Shown piece after piece: positions 16,599 through 24,343 of a DNA stretch of 47,961 nucleotides. The DNA comes from DAOUCV01 sp034432095. Lineage in GTDB: Bacteria; Chloroflexota; Dehalococcoidia; Dehalococcoidales; UBA2162. The notes under the pieces are model-generated. The model worked only from the letters and a program-made list of their open reading frames with translations. It was not told the origin of the DNA and did no database searches. Within the stretch, counting starts at the first letter, position 1; the number at the start of each line of letters is the position of its first letter. The stretch spans positions 1-47,961 of the forward strand of contig DAOUCV010000069.1 of assembly GCA_034432095.1 (NCBI GenBank). Direction: 5' to 3'. Position numbers and translations under genes: made by a program.

Positions 16599-16922
16599 CT
16601 ATGTATCTCGCTTCGCTAACTGCTGAAAGAAGCAGGTCCTACTACCGGTATGACAAACCGGACCGGTGGGGTGGGCTTTGACCAGAATGGTATCGCTATC
16701 ACAGTCTTTCCATACTTCCCGTACCTTGATACGGTTGCCCGAGGTCTCTCCTTTGTGCCATAACTGCTGCCGACTGCGACTGTAAAACCACACCTCATCA
16801 CCGGAGAGGGTCCGTTTTAATGCCTCTTCGTCCATATAGCCCAGCATCAGCACCTCACCGGTATCAGCATCTTGCACGATAGCCGGAACAAGCCCCTTTT
16901 CGTTAAACTTTAGATTATCCAT
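16599..16922 (-). CDS. hisI: Phosphoribosyl-AMP cyclohydrolase
   Basis: Third step of histidine synthesis (PR-AMP ring opening). VPAIVQDADTGEVLMLGYM, VWFYSRSRQQLWHKGETSGN, the Cys/Asp metal segment WKDCDSDTILV, and GPVCHTGSRTCFF with two further zinc cysteines are all present. At 107 residues it is the monofunctional form without a HisE domain. It follows hisA on the minus strand, with a repeat-family fragment in the gap. Confidence 0.95.
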   Translation of the reverse strand: MDNLKFNEKGLVPAIVQDADTGEVLMLGYMDEEALKRTLSGDEVWFYSRSRQQLWHKGETSGNRIKVREVWKDCDSDTILVKAHPTGPVCHTGSRTCFFQQLAKRDT

Positions 16923-16925
16923 CTA

Positions 16926-16978
16926 CCTCACCCCCTTTAGGCACCCAGAAAAATCTTTGGTTTTTCTGGGAATGCGCT
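16926..16978. repeat. End fragment of the dispersed repeat family
   Basis: ACCTCACCCCCTTTAGGCACCC is followed by the palindrome CAGAAAAATC-TTTG-GTTTTTCTG. The same head and palindrome (with CCGG in place of CAG) open the full copy at 21,166, and an inverted copy lies at 41,535-41,580. On the minus strand the hairpin could also act as a weak terminator between hisA and hisI. Confidence 0.55.
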
Positions 16979-17019
16979 TGATCCCCTTCTCCCTAACTTT
17001 CCTTTAGTCCTTCTCTCAT

Positions 17020-17733
17020 TCAGTTAACCGCCTCTAGCGCTTGCTTCAGGTTGATGTCTCCGGTATAGAGCGCCTTGCCGATGATGGCGCCTTCAGCACC
17101 AAGCTGTTTCAGCATTTTGAGGTGAGTCAGCGATGAAATACCACCGGAGGCAATGACGGGCAGTCCGATGGCATTGATTAGCTCAGAAATAGCCGTGAAG
17201 TTCGGCTCAGTGAGAGTGCCGTCACGATTGATATCGGTGTAGATGAAGCGCTTCACCCCGAGCCGTGTCATAGCTTTAGCAAAGTCTATAGCTTTTAGCC
17301 TCGTTTCCTGTTGCCAGCCGTGTGTCGCCACCCACCCGTCCCTGGTATCAATACCAACAATAATAGAGTCACTGAACCGGCGACATGCGTCCTCAACCAG
17401 GTTAGGATTTTCCACAGCGGCGGTGCCCAGGATAACGCGCTCTATACCGGCACTCAGCAATTCTTTTATAGTGTCCATATTGCGAATGCCACCACCCAGT
17501 TGGGTGGGCACCAGTATGGCGGTGGCTAGAACCTTAATAATCTCCAGATTACCAGGTTTGCCCCGGACAGCACCATCAAGGTCAACGATATGCAGTCTGG
17601 GTGCCCCTAGTGATTGCCACTTTAGAGCCACCTCTACCGGGTCATCAGAGAAGATAATCTCCTCGTCGTAGTTACCCTGATACAGGCGAACGCAGTTACC
17701 ACCTTTAAGGTCTATGGCGGGTATTATCTCTAT
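17020..17733 (-). CDS. hisA: ProFAR isomerase HisA, apparent ATA start
   Basis: Amadori isomerisation in histidine synthesis, a (beta/alpha)8 barrel. The conserved N-terminus EIIPAIDLKGGNCVRLYQG is read from codons right behind ATA (17731-17733). GAGGTG precedes that ATA with 7 bp spacing, and an in-frame TGA at 17740-17742 excludes any earlier start except ATT at 17737-17739, which is too close to the ribosome site. Catalytic Asp residues are in AIDLKGG and IYTDINRDGTL; GGGIRN and ASGGISS are the phosphate sites. The product is 237 residues, the normal length; the first canonical start (GTG at 17631) would remove 34 conserved residues including catalytic Asp. Confidence 0.87.
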   Translation of the reverse strand: MEIIPAIDLKGGNCVRLYQGNYDEEIIFSDDPVEVALKWQSLGAPRLHIVDLDGAVRGKPGNLEIIKVLATAILVPTQLGGGIRNMDTIKELLSAGIERVILGTAAVENPNLVEDACRRFSDSIIVGIDTRDGWVATHGWQQETRLKAIDFAKAMTRLGVKRFIYTDINRDGTLTEPNFTAISELINAIGLPVIASGGISSLTHLKMLKQLGAEGAIIGKALYTGDINLKQALEAVN

Positions 17734-17779
17734 TTCAATTCACCTCACAGACTAGTCTTGACCTATTGAGTGCTCTCCC

Positions 17780-18754
17780 CTAAATGAGTCTCATCTTTTG
17801 TTTGACTTCTCGGATGGTCTCACGGGCAATGACCCTGGCCCGCTGAGCGCCATCGGCAAGGACATCGCTGACATAGTGGGGTTTAGCCGCTAGGGCAGCC
17901 CGCTTTTCCCGGAAGGGTTGCAGGGTAGCATTAATCTGCCGAGCCAGTGTTTCCTTGTGTTCGACACAACCTACCTCAGCCCGACGGCATCTATCAGCAA
18001 ACTGCTCTCGTTGAAGCGGGTTAAAGTATTCATCAAGCTTGTAGATATTACATATTTCGGGGTGCCCCGGGTCATTACGGTAACGGCGAGCCGGGTCAGT
18101 CACTGCTGTCATTACCCGCGCTAACGTCTCCTCCGGAGAAAGGGCTAGGTCAATAGTATTGTCCAGCGATTTACTCATTTTTTCTTTTCCGTTTAGCCCG
18201 AGTATTGAGGGGAAGGAGGTAAGCTTGGCTTGAGGCTCAGGAAAGGTATCACCGAACTGATTATTGAAGCGTCGTGCAATCTCCCTGGCTAGTTCTATGT
18301 GAGGCAGTTGGTCTTCACCGACCGGTACCACCTCAGCTTTATAAAGGATAATATCAGCCGTCTGTAGCACCGGGTAGCCTACCAGCCCATAGTTTACATT
18401 GTCCGGCTGGAGCTTCACTTTCTCTTTAAAAGTAGGCACGCGCAGCAACCAGCTCAGAGGGGTAATCATGCTGAGATAAGTATGGAGTTCCATTACCTCC
18501 GGGACATGCGATTGGACGAAGATGATGCTCCGTTTGGGGTCGATACCGGCTGCCAGCCAGTCAAGCACAATATCGCGAATGTTTGACTGCAGTTCATTGG
18601 TGTCCTTTATGGAAGTTAGAGCGTGGACATCTACCACACAGTATATACAGTCATACTCATCCTGTAGTTTTACCCAGTTTTGTATCGCCCCGAGGTAGTT
18701 GCCGATGTGTTGCCGGCTGGTCGGACGAGCCCCGGAAAAAACTCGCTTCTTCAT
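17780..18754 (-). CDS. trpS: Tryptophan-tRNA ligase
   Basis: Class I synthetase of 324 residues. The HIGH-type motif is in PTSRQHIGNYLGA (12-24), and KMSKS appears in GLNGKEKMSKSLDN. GEDQLPHIELAREIARRFN is the standard tRNA-ligase segment. The start ATG follows CGGAGG with 11 bp spacing. It has its own promoter in the divergent region before the gamma-carbonic-anhydrase-like gene. Confidence 0.96.
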   Translation of the reverse strand: MKKRVFSGARPTSRQHIGNYLGAIQNWVKLQDEYDCIYCVVDVHALTSIKDTNELQSNIRDIVLDWLAAGIDPKRSIIFVQSHVPEVMELHTYLSMITPLSWLLRVPTFKEKVKLQPDNVNYGLVGYPVLQTADIILYKAEVVPVGEDQLPHIELAREIARRFNNQFGDTFPEPQAKLTSFPSILGLNGKEKMSKSLDNTIDLALSPEETLARVMTAVTDPARRYRNDPGHPEICNIYKLDEYFNPLQREQFADRCRRAEVGCVEHKETLARQINATLQPFREKRAALAAKPHYVSDVLADGAQRARVIARETIREVKQKMRLI

Positions 18755-18777
18755 CTAATCATTCGCCTCCGTTCAGA

Positions 18778-18806
18778 AGTGTAGCATAAAGGGCGGATAA
18801 CGACAA
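18778..18806 (-). promoter_or_regulatory. Promoter of trpS
   Basis: On the minus strand TTGTCG (18801-18806), a 17-bp spacer and TACACT (18778-18783) preceded by TGC make an extended -10 promoter with an imperfect -35. It is divergent from the plus-strand promoter 8 bp away. Confidence 0.5.
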
Positions 18807-18813
18807 GCCAGGT

Positions 18814-18843
18814 TTGACCACAGGCAAGGCTAGCTGGTATATT
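18814..18843 (+). promoter_or_regulatory. Promoter of the gamma-carbonic-anhydrase-like gene
   Basis: TTGACC (18814-18819) and TATATT (18838-18843) are separated by 18 bp, with the start codon about 20 bp downstream. Confidence 0.6.
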
Positions 18844-18863
18844 AGCTAGTCTGGGAGGTGAAG

Positions 18864-19391
18864 ATGATTAGAAGCTTTAACGGTAAGACACCTAAAATAG
18901 CTGATTCTGCCTATATCAGCGAAGCCGCCTATATTATCGGTGATGTAGAGATTGGCGAGAACTCCAGTGTCTGGCCTGGAGCTGTAATCAGGGGTGATAT
19001 GGGCAAGATAACCATTGGCAAGAATACCGTTATAGAAGATAACTGCGTTATCCATTCCGGGGCACCTGCCTTGCCTCACATTGCTGATGTTACTATCGGT
19101 GACTTTGTCATCTTTGGCCATGGTGCTATCTCTAACGGCCGTAAGATCGGGCACCATGTCGTGGTAAGCATGGGCGCCACCATTCTTCATGATGTTGAGA
19201 TCGGTGATTATTCCATAATTGCTGCCGGTTGCGTGGTCACAGAGAAGATGAAGGTTCCCCCAAAATCATTCGTCGTTGGTGTCCCGGCAAGAATCAAGAG
19301 AGAGGTCGCCGATTACCAGTCGTACTGGTTCACGGAAAGCCCGAGAATCTACGCTGAAATAGCCCAGGAATACAAACGCCAGGGGCTTTAG
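18864..19391 (+). CDS. Gamma-carbonic-anhydrase-like left-handed beta-helix protein
   Basis: A 175-residue hexapeptide-repeat protein (YrdA/PaaY/CaiE type). Repeats such as IIGDVEIGENSSVWPGAVIRGD and ITIGKNTVIEDNCVIHSG are visible. Candidate zinc His ligands lie in IFGHGAI and IGHHVVVSMG. It could be a true carbonic anhydrase or a catalytically silent homolog. ATG at 18864 is chosen because GGAGG lies 5 bp upstream; a GTG at 18858 would sit inside the ribosome-binding site. It is a monocistronic plus-strand gene, convergent with argS. Confidence 0.85.
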   Translation: MIRSFNGKTPKIADSAYISEAAYIIGDVEIGENSSVWPGAVIRGDMGKITIGKNTVIEDNCVIHSGAPALPHIADVTIGDFVIFGHGAISNGRKIGHHVVVSMGATILHDVEIGDYSIIAAGCVVTEKMKVPPKSFVVGVPARIKREVADYQSYWFTESPRIYAEIAQEYKRQGL

Positions 19392-19403
19392 AGGTTGATA
19401 CCC

Positions 19404-21068
19404 TTACATTCTTTCTGGTGCTGTCATCCCCATAAGGTGCAGAGTTTTCGCTAGAACAATCTTGGTTGCCTCTACGAGCTTGAGGCGCGCCTTGGTTAGG
19501 GCTTCATTCCGTGAAACGACGCGGCACTGCTTGTAAAAGCTATGGAATACGGTGGCTAAATCCTGAGCGTAATAGGGGAGGTGGTGGGGCTCAAGAGTAT
19601 GGGCTACCGTCTCAATTAGTTCAGGCAAGAGTAGTAACCTGCGTAATAAGGTTAATTCAGGCTCGGTAGTTATCAAGGAGACATCTCCATCACGATAATC
19701 GATCTCCCGCTGTTTAGCCAGACGAAGGATGCTGGCAATACGAGCGTGAGCATACTGGACATAGTAGACGGGGTTATCCGCTGACGCTTTTTTGGCTAAT
19801 TCCAGGTCAAAGTCCATCTGGCTGCTCGCTGAGCGGGATAAAAAGAAAAATCGGCAGGCGTCAGTTCCCACCTCATCCATTACCTCACGCAGGGTAATAA
19901 TGTCACCGCTACGTTTAGAGACCCGAACCAGCTCATCACCACGCCGCAGGGTGACCATCTGGTGGATGATCAATTGAAGTCGCTCAGGGTCAATACCGAG
20001 GGCACTGACCGCTGCCTTCAGCCGGGGTGCATGTCCCTGGTGGTCAGCTCCCCAGATGTTAATCACCCGGTCAAACTTGCGCTCCAGGAATTTGTTGTAG
20101 TGGTAGGCGATATCAGTGGCAAAGTAGGTAGGGGAGCCATCACTGCGCACCAGGACGTTGTCTTTGTCTTCGCCAAGAGCGGTGGACACAAACCAGGTAG
20201 CCCCCTCTTTTTCTGCAATATATCCTGCTTGGCGTAAAAGCGACATGACTTTGTCATACTGACCGTTATCGTAGAGGCTCTGTTCCGTAAACCAGGCGTC
20301 AAAGGTGACGCCGAGCCGTTGGAGTTCCTCCTTGATTTGCCTCATTATCTTATCCAGCCCGAGCCTCCCGACCTGGGCTACCGCTTCAGGCTCAGCTAGA
20401 GAGCGAAGCCGGTCCCCCTGTTCAGCAATAATCTCTTTAGCCAGGTCGACCATATAGTTGCCCAGATAGCCATCGGATGGCATCTCGGCTTCGGTGCCGA
20501 GGCATTGCAGATAGCGGGCATAGAGTGAGCGATTAAAGGCGTCCATCTGACTGCCGGCATTATTGAAGTAATACTCCTTCTGCACATTATAGCCGGCTGC
20601 CGTCAATATGTTAGCCAGGGTGCTGCCCAGAACGGCGCCTCGTCCATGCCCCACATGGAGCGGACCGGTGGGGTTGATACTGACAAATTCCACCTGTACT
20701 CGGCTGTTCTGACCAATGTTAATATTGCCGTAGCTATCTCCAGCCGACAGGATGGAATCAATCTGGCTGGTCAGCCAGTTGCTCTTGAGGGTGAAGTTGA
20801 TAAACCCTGGCGGTGCGGCAACAATACTCTCGACCTCAGGAATAGGTGCCATAAGCCCGACCAGGTCTTCGGCGATAGCCATCGGCTTGGCTCCGGTCGC
20901 CTTAGCCAGCTTCAGGGGAAAACCAGAGGCGTAGTCTCCGTGTTGCGGGTTCCGGGGGCGTTCTATATATGCTTTAGGCAAAATCACTGAGGGTAGCTTT
21001 CCTGATTTCTGGGCCTCCGTTGCCGCCCGATTAAGCATTTCCGCCAGTTTTTGCTTAAGTGCCAGTAT
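19404..21068 (-). CDS. argS: Arginine-tRNA ligase, probable ATA start
   Basis: Class I synthetase. The HIGH motif is in PTGPLHVGHGRGAVLG, and VSKRSGDIITLREVMDEVG and the C-terminal anticodon-binding DALR domain are present. From ATA at 21066-21068 the protein reads (M)LALKQKLAEMLNRAATEAQ and is 554 residues long, close to the usual length. AGGA lies 5 bp before this ATA. The first ATG is 10 codons later (21036-21038) and has no good ribosome-binding site. The gene is certain; the start is inferred. Confidence 0.9.
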   Translation of the reverse strand: MLALKQKLAEMLNRAATEAQKSGKLPSVILPKAYIERPRNPQHGDYASGFPLKLAKATGAKPMAIAEDLVGLMAPIPEVESIVAAPPGFINFTLKSNWLTSQIDSILSAGDSYGNINIGQNSRVQVEFVSINPTGPLHVGHGRGAVLGSTLANILTAAGYNVQKEYYFNNAGSQMDAFNRSLYARYLQCLGTEAEMPSDGYLGNYMVDLAKEIIAEQGDRLRSLAEPEAVAQVGRLGLDKIMRQIKEELQRLGVTFDAWFTEQSLYDNGQYDKVMSLLRQAGYIAEKEGATWFVSTALGEDKDNVLVRSDGSPTYFATDIAYHYNKFLERKFDRVINIWGADHQGHAPRLKAAVSALGIDPERLQLIIHQMVTLRRGDELVRVSKRSGDIITLREVMDEVGTDACRFFFLSRSASSQMDFDLELAKKASADNPVYYVQYAHARIASILRLAKQREIDYRDGDVSLITTEPELTLLRRLLLLPELIETVAHTLEPHHLPYYAQDLATVFHSFYKQCRVVSRNEALTKARLKLVEATKIVLAKTLHLMGMTAPERM

Positions 21069-21120
21069 GTCCGTCCTAGCCCCCTAACTCAACTCTGAGT
21101 TTTTACAAATCAGATTTATA

Positions 21121-21129
21121 ATTATAGCA
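21121..21129 (-). promoter_or_regulatory. Extended -10 element upstream of argS
   Basis: TGCTATAAT on the minus strand is a perfect extended -10, about 55 bp before the argS start. No good -35 is visible at the matching distance. Confidence 0.45.
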
Positions 21130-21165
21130 CAAAGCTGGTCTAAAGGGGTAATCCGAAATTCTATC

Positions 21166-21401
21166 AACCTTACCCCCTCTAAGCACCCGGAAAAATCAAA
21201 GATTTTTCCGGGAACCCGCTTTATCCCCCTCTCCTTGAGAAGGAGAGGGGGAAGATTTTGTAAGAAGGACGAAGTCCCTCTTTAACACCCTTTAGGATAG
21301 GGAGATGAAGTCTTTTCGGGGAGTCTAAGAGGGGCGTTAGCCCCTCTTAAAAATAAATTCCCCCTTCCCTTGATAAGGGAAGGGGGTCAGGGGGATAGGT
21401 T
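21166..21401. repeat. Full-length MITE-like repeat element with imperfect terminal inverted repeats
   Basis: The ends are inverted repeats: AACCTTACCCCCT at the left, and AACCTATCCCCCT as the reverse complement of the right end. Inside are the palindrome CCGGAAAAATC-AAA-GATTTTTCCGG, CCCCCTCTCC-ttgaga-GGAGAGGGGG, GGACGAAGTCC, GAGGGGCGTTAGCCCCTC and CCCCTTCCCTTGATAAGGGAAGGGG. It is about 236 bp with no coding capacity. It is the most complete member of the family seen here and fills most of the argS-ketopantoate reductase gap (21069-21479). Confidence 0.7.
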
Positions 21402-21479
21402 ATTAAACGACCTTTTCTGTTACGCTGTTGCATAAAATGGCAGTTTGTGCCATTATGAAATGTTTATGAATGGAGGGAG

Positions 21480-22481
21480 ATGATGCGGTTTATTATCTAC
21501 GGGGCGGGAGGGATTGGAGGTGTGATTGGTGGGCATCTGGCACGAACGGGGCATGAGGTGGTCTTGATTGGTCGTCCCGGTAATGTGGAAGCGATTAACG
21601 AAAACGGTCTACGCCTTATCACGCCGACCGGCACCCATATTCTGCGGATACCGTCTGTTACCAGGCCGGAGCGGGTTGACTTCGGGTCTGACGATGTAGT
21701 TTTTCTCTGCATGAAAGGGCAGGATACGGAAGGGGCTCTCCGTGATTTGCGGGCGGTGGTCGAGGACGTGCCCATTTTTTGCTTTCAGAACGGGGTGAGG
21801 AACGAGGAGATTGCCGCCCGGTATTTCCCAAGGATATATGGCGTGATGGTGCGAGTCGGTGCCGTTTATCTTAAGGACGGTGAGGTTACGGCTCGTCGTG
21901 ACCCGCCCGGCTGGTTTATTATGGGGTGTTACCCTCAGGGCACTGATGAACTGCTTGAGGAGGTGGCAGACGAGCTGCGGACTGCCAGCTTTCTGGTGAA
22001 GGTGACCGGAGACGTCATGCCCTATAAATGGGGGAAATTGATGGGTAATGTGGGTAATGCTATCGGCGCTATTACCAATGGCAGATGGGAGGAAGTCATC
22101 CCGATTATGCAAGCCGCACAGCAGGAGTTGCGTGAGCTTCTGAGTCAAGCTGGCATTCGCTGGATATCAGGAGAGGAAGTGGCTAAGGAGTGGCCAGAGA
22201 TAGCCGCGCCACTGCGTGGCAGGCTTGATACTGAGGCACAAAGTTCGACGTGGCAGAGTCTAGCCCGGAGGCAGGGTAGTGTTGAAACTGAGTTTCTGAA
22301 TGGCGAGGTCGTAAGATTAGCCAGGAGATTAGGTCGCCAGGCACCAATTAATGAGGCGCTCGTCCGCATCACTCAGGAGATGGCGGTCAACCACGAGCTA
22401 CCTGGCAAGTACACGCCGGCTCAGCTAAGCTCACTACTGGGACTGACTCACCAACTGAAAAACAACCAGAATGACCGGTAG
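21480..22481 (+). CDS. Ketopantoate reductase family protein (PanE/ApbA)
   Basis: An NADPH-dependent reductase family member of 333 residues. MRFIIYGAGGIGGVIGGHLARTG is the Rossmann nucleotide site; VVFLCMKGQDTEGAL, FQNGVRNEE, the Lys-containing PYKWGKLMGNVGNAIGA and the C-terminal helical domain fit ApbA/PanE. It would reduce ketopantoate to pantoate if it is the pathway enzyme, but many paralogs of this family reduce other 2-oxoacids. It stands alone, far from panBCD. Two ATGs (21480, 21483) are possible behind GGAGGGAG. Confidence 0.82.
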   Translation: MMRFIIYGAGGIGGVIGGHLARTGHEVVLIGRPGNVEAINENGLRLITPTGTHILRIPSVTRPERVDFGSDDVVFLCMKGQDTEGALRDLRAVVEDVPIFCFQNGVRNEEIAARYFPRIYGVMVRVGAVYLKDGEVTARRDPPGWFIMGCYPQGTDELLEEVADELRTASFLVKVTGDVMPYKWGKLMGNVGNAIGAITNGRWEEVIPIMQAAQQELRELLSQAGIRWISGEEVAKEWPEIAAPLRGRLDTEAQSSTWQSLARRQGSVETEFLNGEVVRLARRLGRQAPINEALVRITQEMAVNHELPGKYTPAQLSSLLGLTHQLKNNQNDR

Positions 22482-22503
22482 TTCTAAATCTTGATTGGCG
22501 CTA

Positions 22504-22773
22504 TTAACGCAGTCGCCTCACCTCATATATTACCCAGTGTTCGGGGTCAGGGCAGGAGACATGGGTAACATCTTTATCTCTGTCCCAGGGGTGCTCTCCA
22601 CCCAGGCGGAAGAGTCTGATGGCAGGGGCTACTGAGTCATAAGCCCCGGCGCACATTCCGCCGGGGGTTTTGCCATCCTCGATGAGCCATCTATCCCCTG
22701 CTTTGAATCCCTGGGGGCATTTGCCTTTGGTTACTGATTTCACTATCACTTCAACCTTGTAGGGTACAGGCAT
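22504..22773 (-). CDS. TIGR04076-type small protein
   Basis: An 89-residue protein starting MPVPYKVEVIVKSVTKGKCPQG with KAGDRWLIEDGKTPGGMCAGAYDSVAP and CPDPEHWVIYEVRRL. The conserved Cys residues and aromatic C-terminus match the TIGR04076 family, whose function is unknown to me. It follows a carboxymuconolactone-decarboxylase-like gene on the same strand, likely as the last gene of the ADH-CMD-TIGR04076 transcript, and converges with the ketopantoate reductase gene. Confidence 0.75.
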   Translation of the reverse strand: MPVPYKVEVIVKSVTKGKCPQGFKAGDRWLIEDGKTPGGMCAGAYDSVAPAIRLFRLGGEHPWDRDKDVTHVSCPDPEHWVIYEVRRLR

Positions 22774-22803
22774 AAGGCACCTCCGCTATACTAGGCTATT
22801 GCG

Positions 22804-23103
22804 TTATTCTTGGAAGGCAGCCAGTCCAGCGATTAGTCCCGGAATGCCAGCGACGAGGAAAGCCAGCCGCACCGTTTCCACTATTTCCTCTTTCGTGGCA
22901 CCGAGCGCTCTGGCTCTGGCGGCTAAGGCTCTGACACCTTCGGGATGGCTACCAGCCGCATCAAGGGCGAGAGTTATCAGGCTTTTTGTCTTCGGGTCAA
23001 GGGCACCTTTTTCGCTTGTCTTCGCCATTATAGCGCTTACCAGCTTGAAAAACTCCGGGTCATGCTTGCCAAGTTCCTCCATAAAGTTTGACCTCTGAGC
23101 CAT
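22804..23103 (-). CDS. Carboxymuconolactone decarboxylase-like (AhpD-fold) protein
   Basis: A 99-residue all-helical protein of the CMD/AhpD fold: LDPKTKSLITLALDAAGSHPEGVRALAARARALGATKEEIVETVRLA. The CxxC or CxxxH active-site cysteines of AhpD peroxidases are absent (GSHPEG in their place), so a thiol peroxidase role is unlikely. It lies between the zinc dehydrogenase and the TIGR04076 gene and is probably co-transcribed with them. The exact reaction is unknown. Confidence 0.8.
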   Translation of the reverse strand: MAQRSNFMEELGKHDPEFFKLVSAIMAKTSEKGALDPKTKSLITLALDAAGSHPEGVRALAARARALGATKEEIVETVRLAFLVAGIPGLIAGLAAFQE

Positions 23104-23149
23104 CTTTCCTCTCCTTGTTTCTTAGATTTGATTACTATAGCGGCAATAT

Positions 23150-24196
23150 TCACGGCTTAATCAGTACTTTCATCCCTTTCCCTGCCAGGAGGTCATGAAA
23201 TGCCTGATTTATCTCCTCAATAGGTCTGATTGAGATTAACGGTTCAAGTTCAAGCTCCGACAGCAGGTTCACCGACCTGGGGAAACAATAAGGAGAAATA
23301 AAGACGCCTTTAATGGTCAGTTCTTTGTCGTACATATATGACGGCGGGACACCGACTTCGGCATCTCTCGGGTACATCGCCGCCCAGACGACGGTAGCGC
23401 CGTAATCTGCCAGAGCCAGCGCCTGCTTGGCCACCGCCAGCTTCCCACTGGCATCGATAACCCGGTCAAAACCTCTCCCGTCAGTGAGTTTCTTCCCCAC
23501 TTCCTCCAGGTTTTCGTTGAGGGGGTCTACCACCACGGTAGCTCCGAGCTTTTTGGCTATTTCCCTTCTACTGGCTACTGGTTCAGAGACAAGCACCTTT
23601 GCTGCCCCGGCTTTTAGCGCCACTTCCTGTATCAGGATACCGATAGGTCCAGCGCCCAGTATGGCTACCGTACAGCCCGGGTAGATACCCGCCAGGTCAA
23701 CCGTGTGGACGGCGACGGACACCGGCTCAAGCAGAGCCCCAACTTCAAGGCTAATATTGTCGGGGAGGACATACACCGCGTTGGCGTGGTAAAGAGCGTA
23801 CTCGGCGTAAGCCCCCGAGGCCGGGATTACTCTTTCGCAGAAGTGCTCCATTTTGTTCCGGCAATAATAACAGGTGCCGCAGGGGCTCCGGAAATTCATT
23901 GCTACCTTCTGTCCTACTTCAATACCCTTTACCTCACTACCCACCGCCGCAACCACCCCTGAAGCCTCATGCCCCATGATTCTTGGCCCCGTACGCCCCG
24001 GCGGTGGCTGTTGTCCCGGACGTGGGCGGAAAAGCGGGCCCCTCTTGATAAACTCGGGGTCAAACATATGTAGTTCGCTACCGCATATCCCGCAGTAGGC
24101 TATTTTGACCTTTACCTGCATAGGCCCCGGCTCCGGTGGTTCGGGAACATTTTGTATCCCTAAAGTACCGTCGTCCAGCATTACGGCTGCTTTCAT
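23150..24196 (-). CDS. Zinc-dependent alcohol dehydrogenase (MDR family)
   Basis: A 348-residue medium-chain dehydrogenase. The GroES-like N-terminal domain holds the catalytic-zinc Cys in YCGICGSELHMFD and GHEASG. The structural-zinc loop is CGTCYYCRNKMEHFCE (four Cys). The Rossmann site is VAILGAGPIGILIQ. It could act on a polyol, threonine-like substrate or alcohol. The frame is open to 24235, but ATG at 24194-24196 with GGAGG about 8 bp upstream gives the normal start MKAAVMLDDG. It is divergent from the corrinoid methyltransferase cluster and may be co-regulated with it. Confidence 0.9.
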   Translation of the reverse strand: MKAAVMLDDGTLGIQNVPEPPEPGPMQVKVKIAYCGICGSELHMFDPEFIKRGPLFRPRPGQQPPPGRTGPRIMGHEASGVVAAVGSEVKGIEVGQKVAMNFRSPCGTCYYCRNKMEHFCERVIPASGAYAEYALYHANAVYVLPDNISLEVGALLEPVSVAVHTVDLAGIYPGCTVAILGAGPIGILIQEVALKAGAAKVLVSEPVASRREIAKKLGATVVVDPLNENLEEVGKKLTDGRGFDRVIDASGKLAVAKQALALADYGATVVWAAMYPRDAEVGVPPSYMYDKELTIKGVFISPYCFPRSVNLLSELELEPLISIRPIEEINQAFHDLLAGKGMKVLIKP

Positions 24197-24237
24197 AATT
24201 TTTCCTCCCTGATATTTTGATTTGTTAAATCGCACCT

Positions 24238-24266
24238 ATTATGAAGCACAAATGACATGCCGTCAA
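24238..24266 (-). promoter_or_regulatory. Promoter of the ADH-CMD-TIGR04076 operon
   Basis: On the minus strand TTGACG (24261-24266), a 17-bp spacer and CATAAT (24238-24243). It is divergent from the methyltransferase-cluster promoter. Confidence 0.6.
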
Positions 24267-24295
24267 TTGTAGCCGGGCTCTTTGTAATCCAAGAA

Positions 24296-24325
24296 TTGAC
24301 TACCTTTTGTTCTTCAGGATAGAAT
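24296..24325 (+). promoter_or_regulatory. Promoter of the corrinoid methyltransferase cluster
   Basis: TTGACT (24296-24301), an 18-bp spacer and TAGAAT (24320-24325) lie about 20 bp before the first methyltransferase gene. I saw no cobalamin riboswitch B12-box in this short leader. Confidence 0.65.
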
Positions 24326-24343
24326 ACGCTGAAGGTAAGGCGC

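Noticed and set aside
17020..17760. Frameshift as the reason hisA lacks a canonical start
   Set aside because: The conserved N-terminus is fully in frame from the first codon after ATA; only the start codon itself is non-standard. A single-base error in that codon remains possible.
24267..24343. Cobalamin riboswitch upstream of the corrinoid cluster
   Set aside because: The region between the promoter and the first gene is under 30 bp and contains no B12-box-like sequence.
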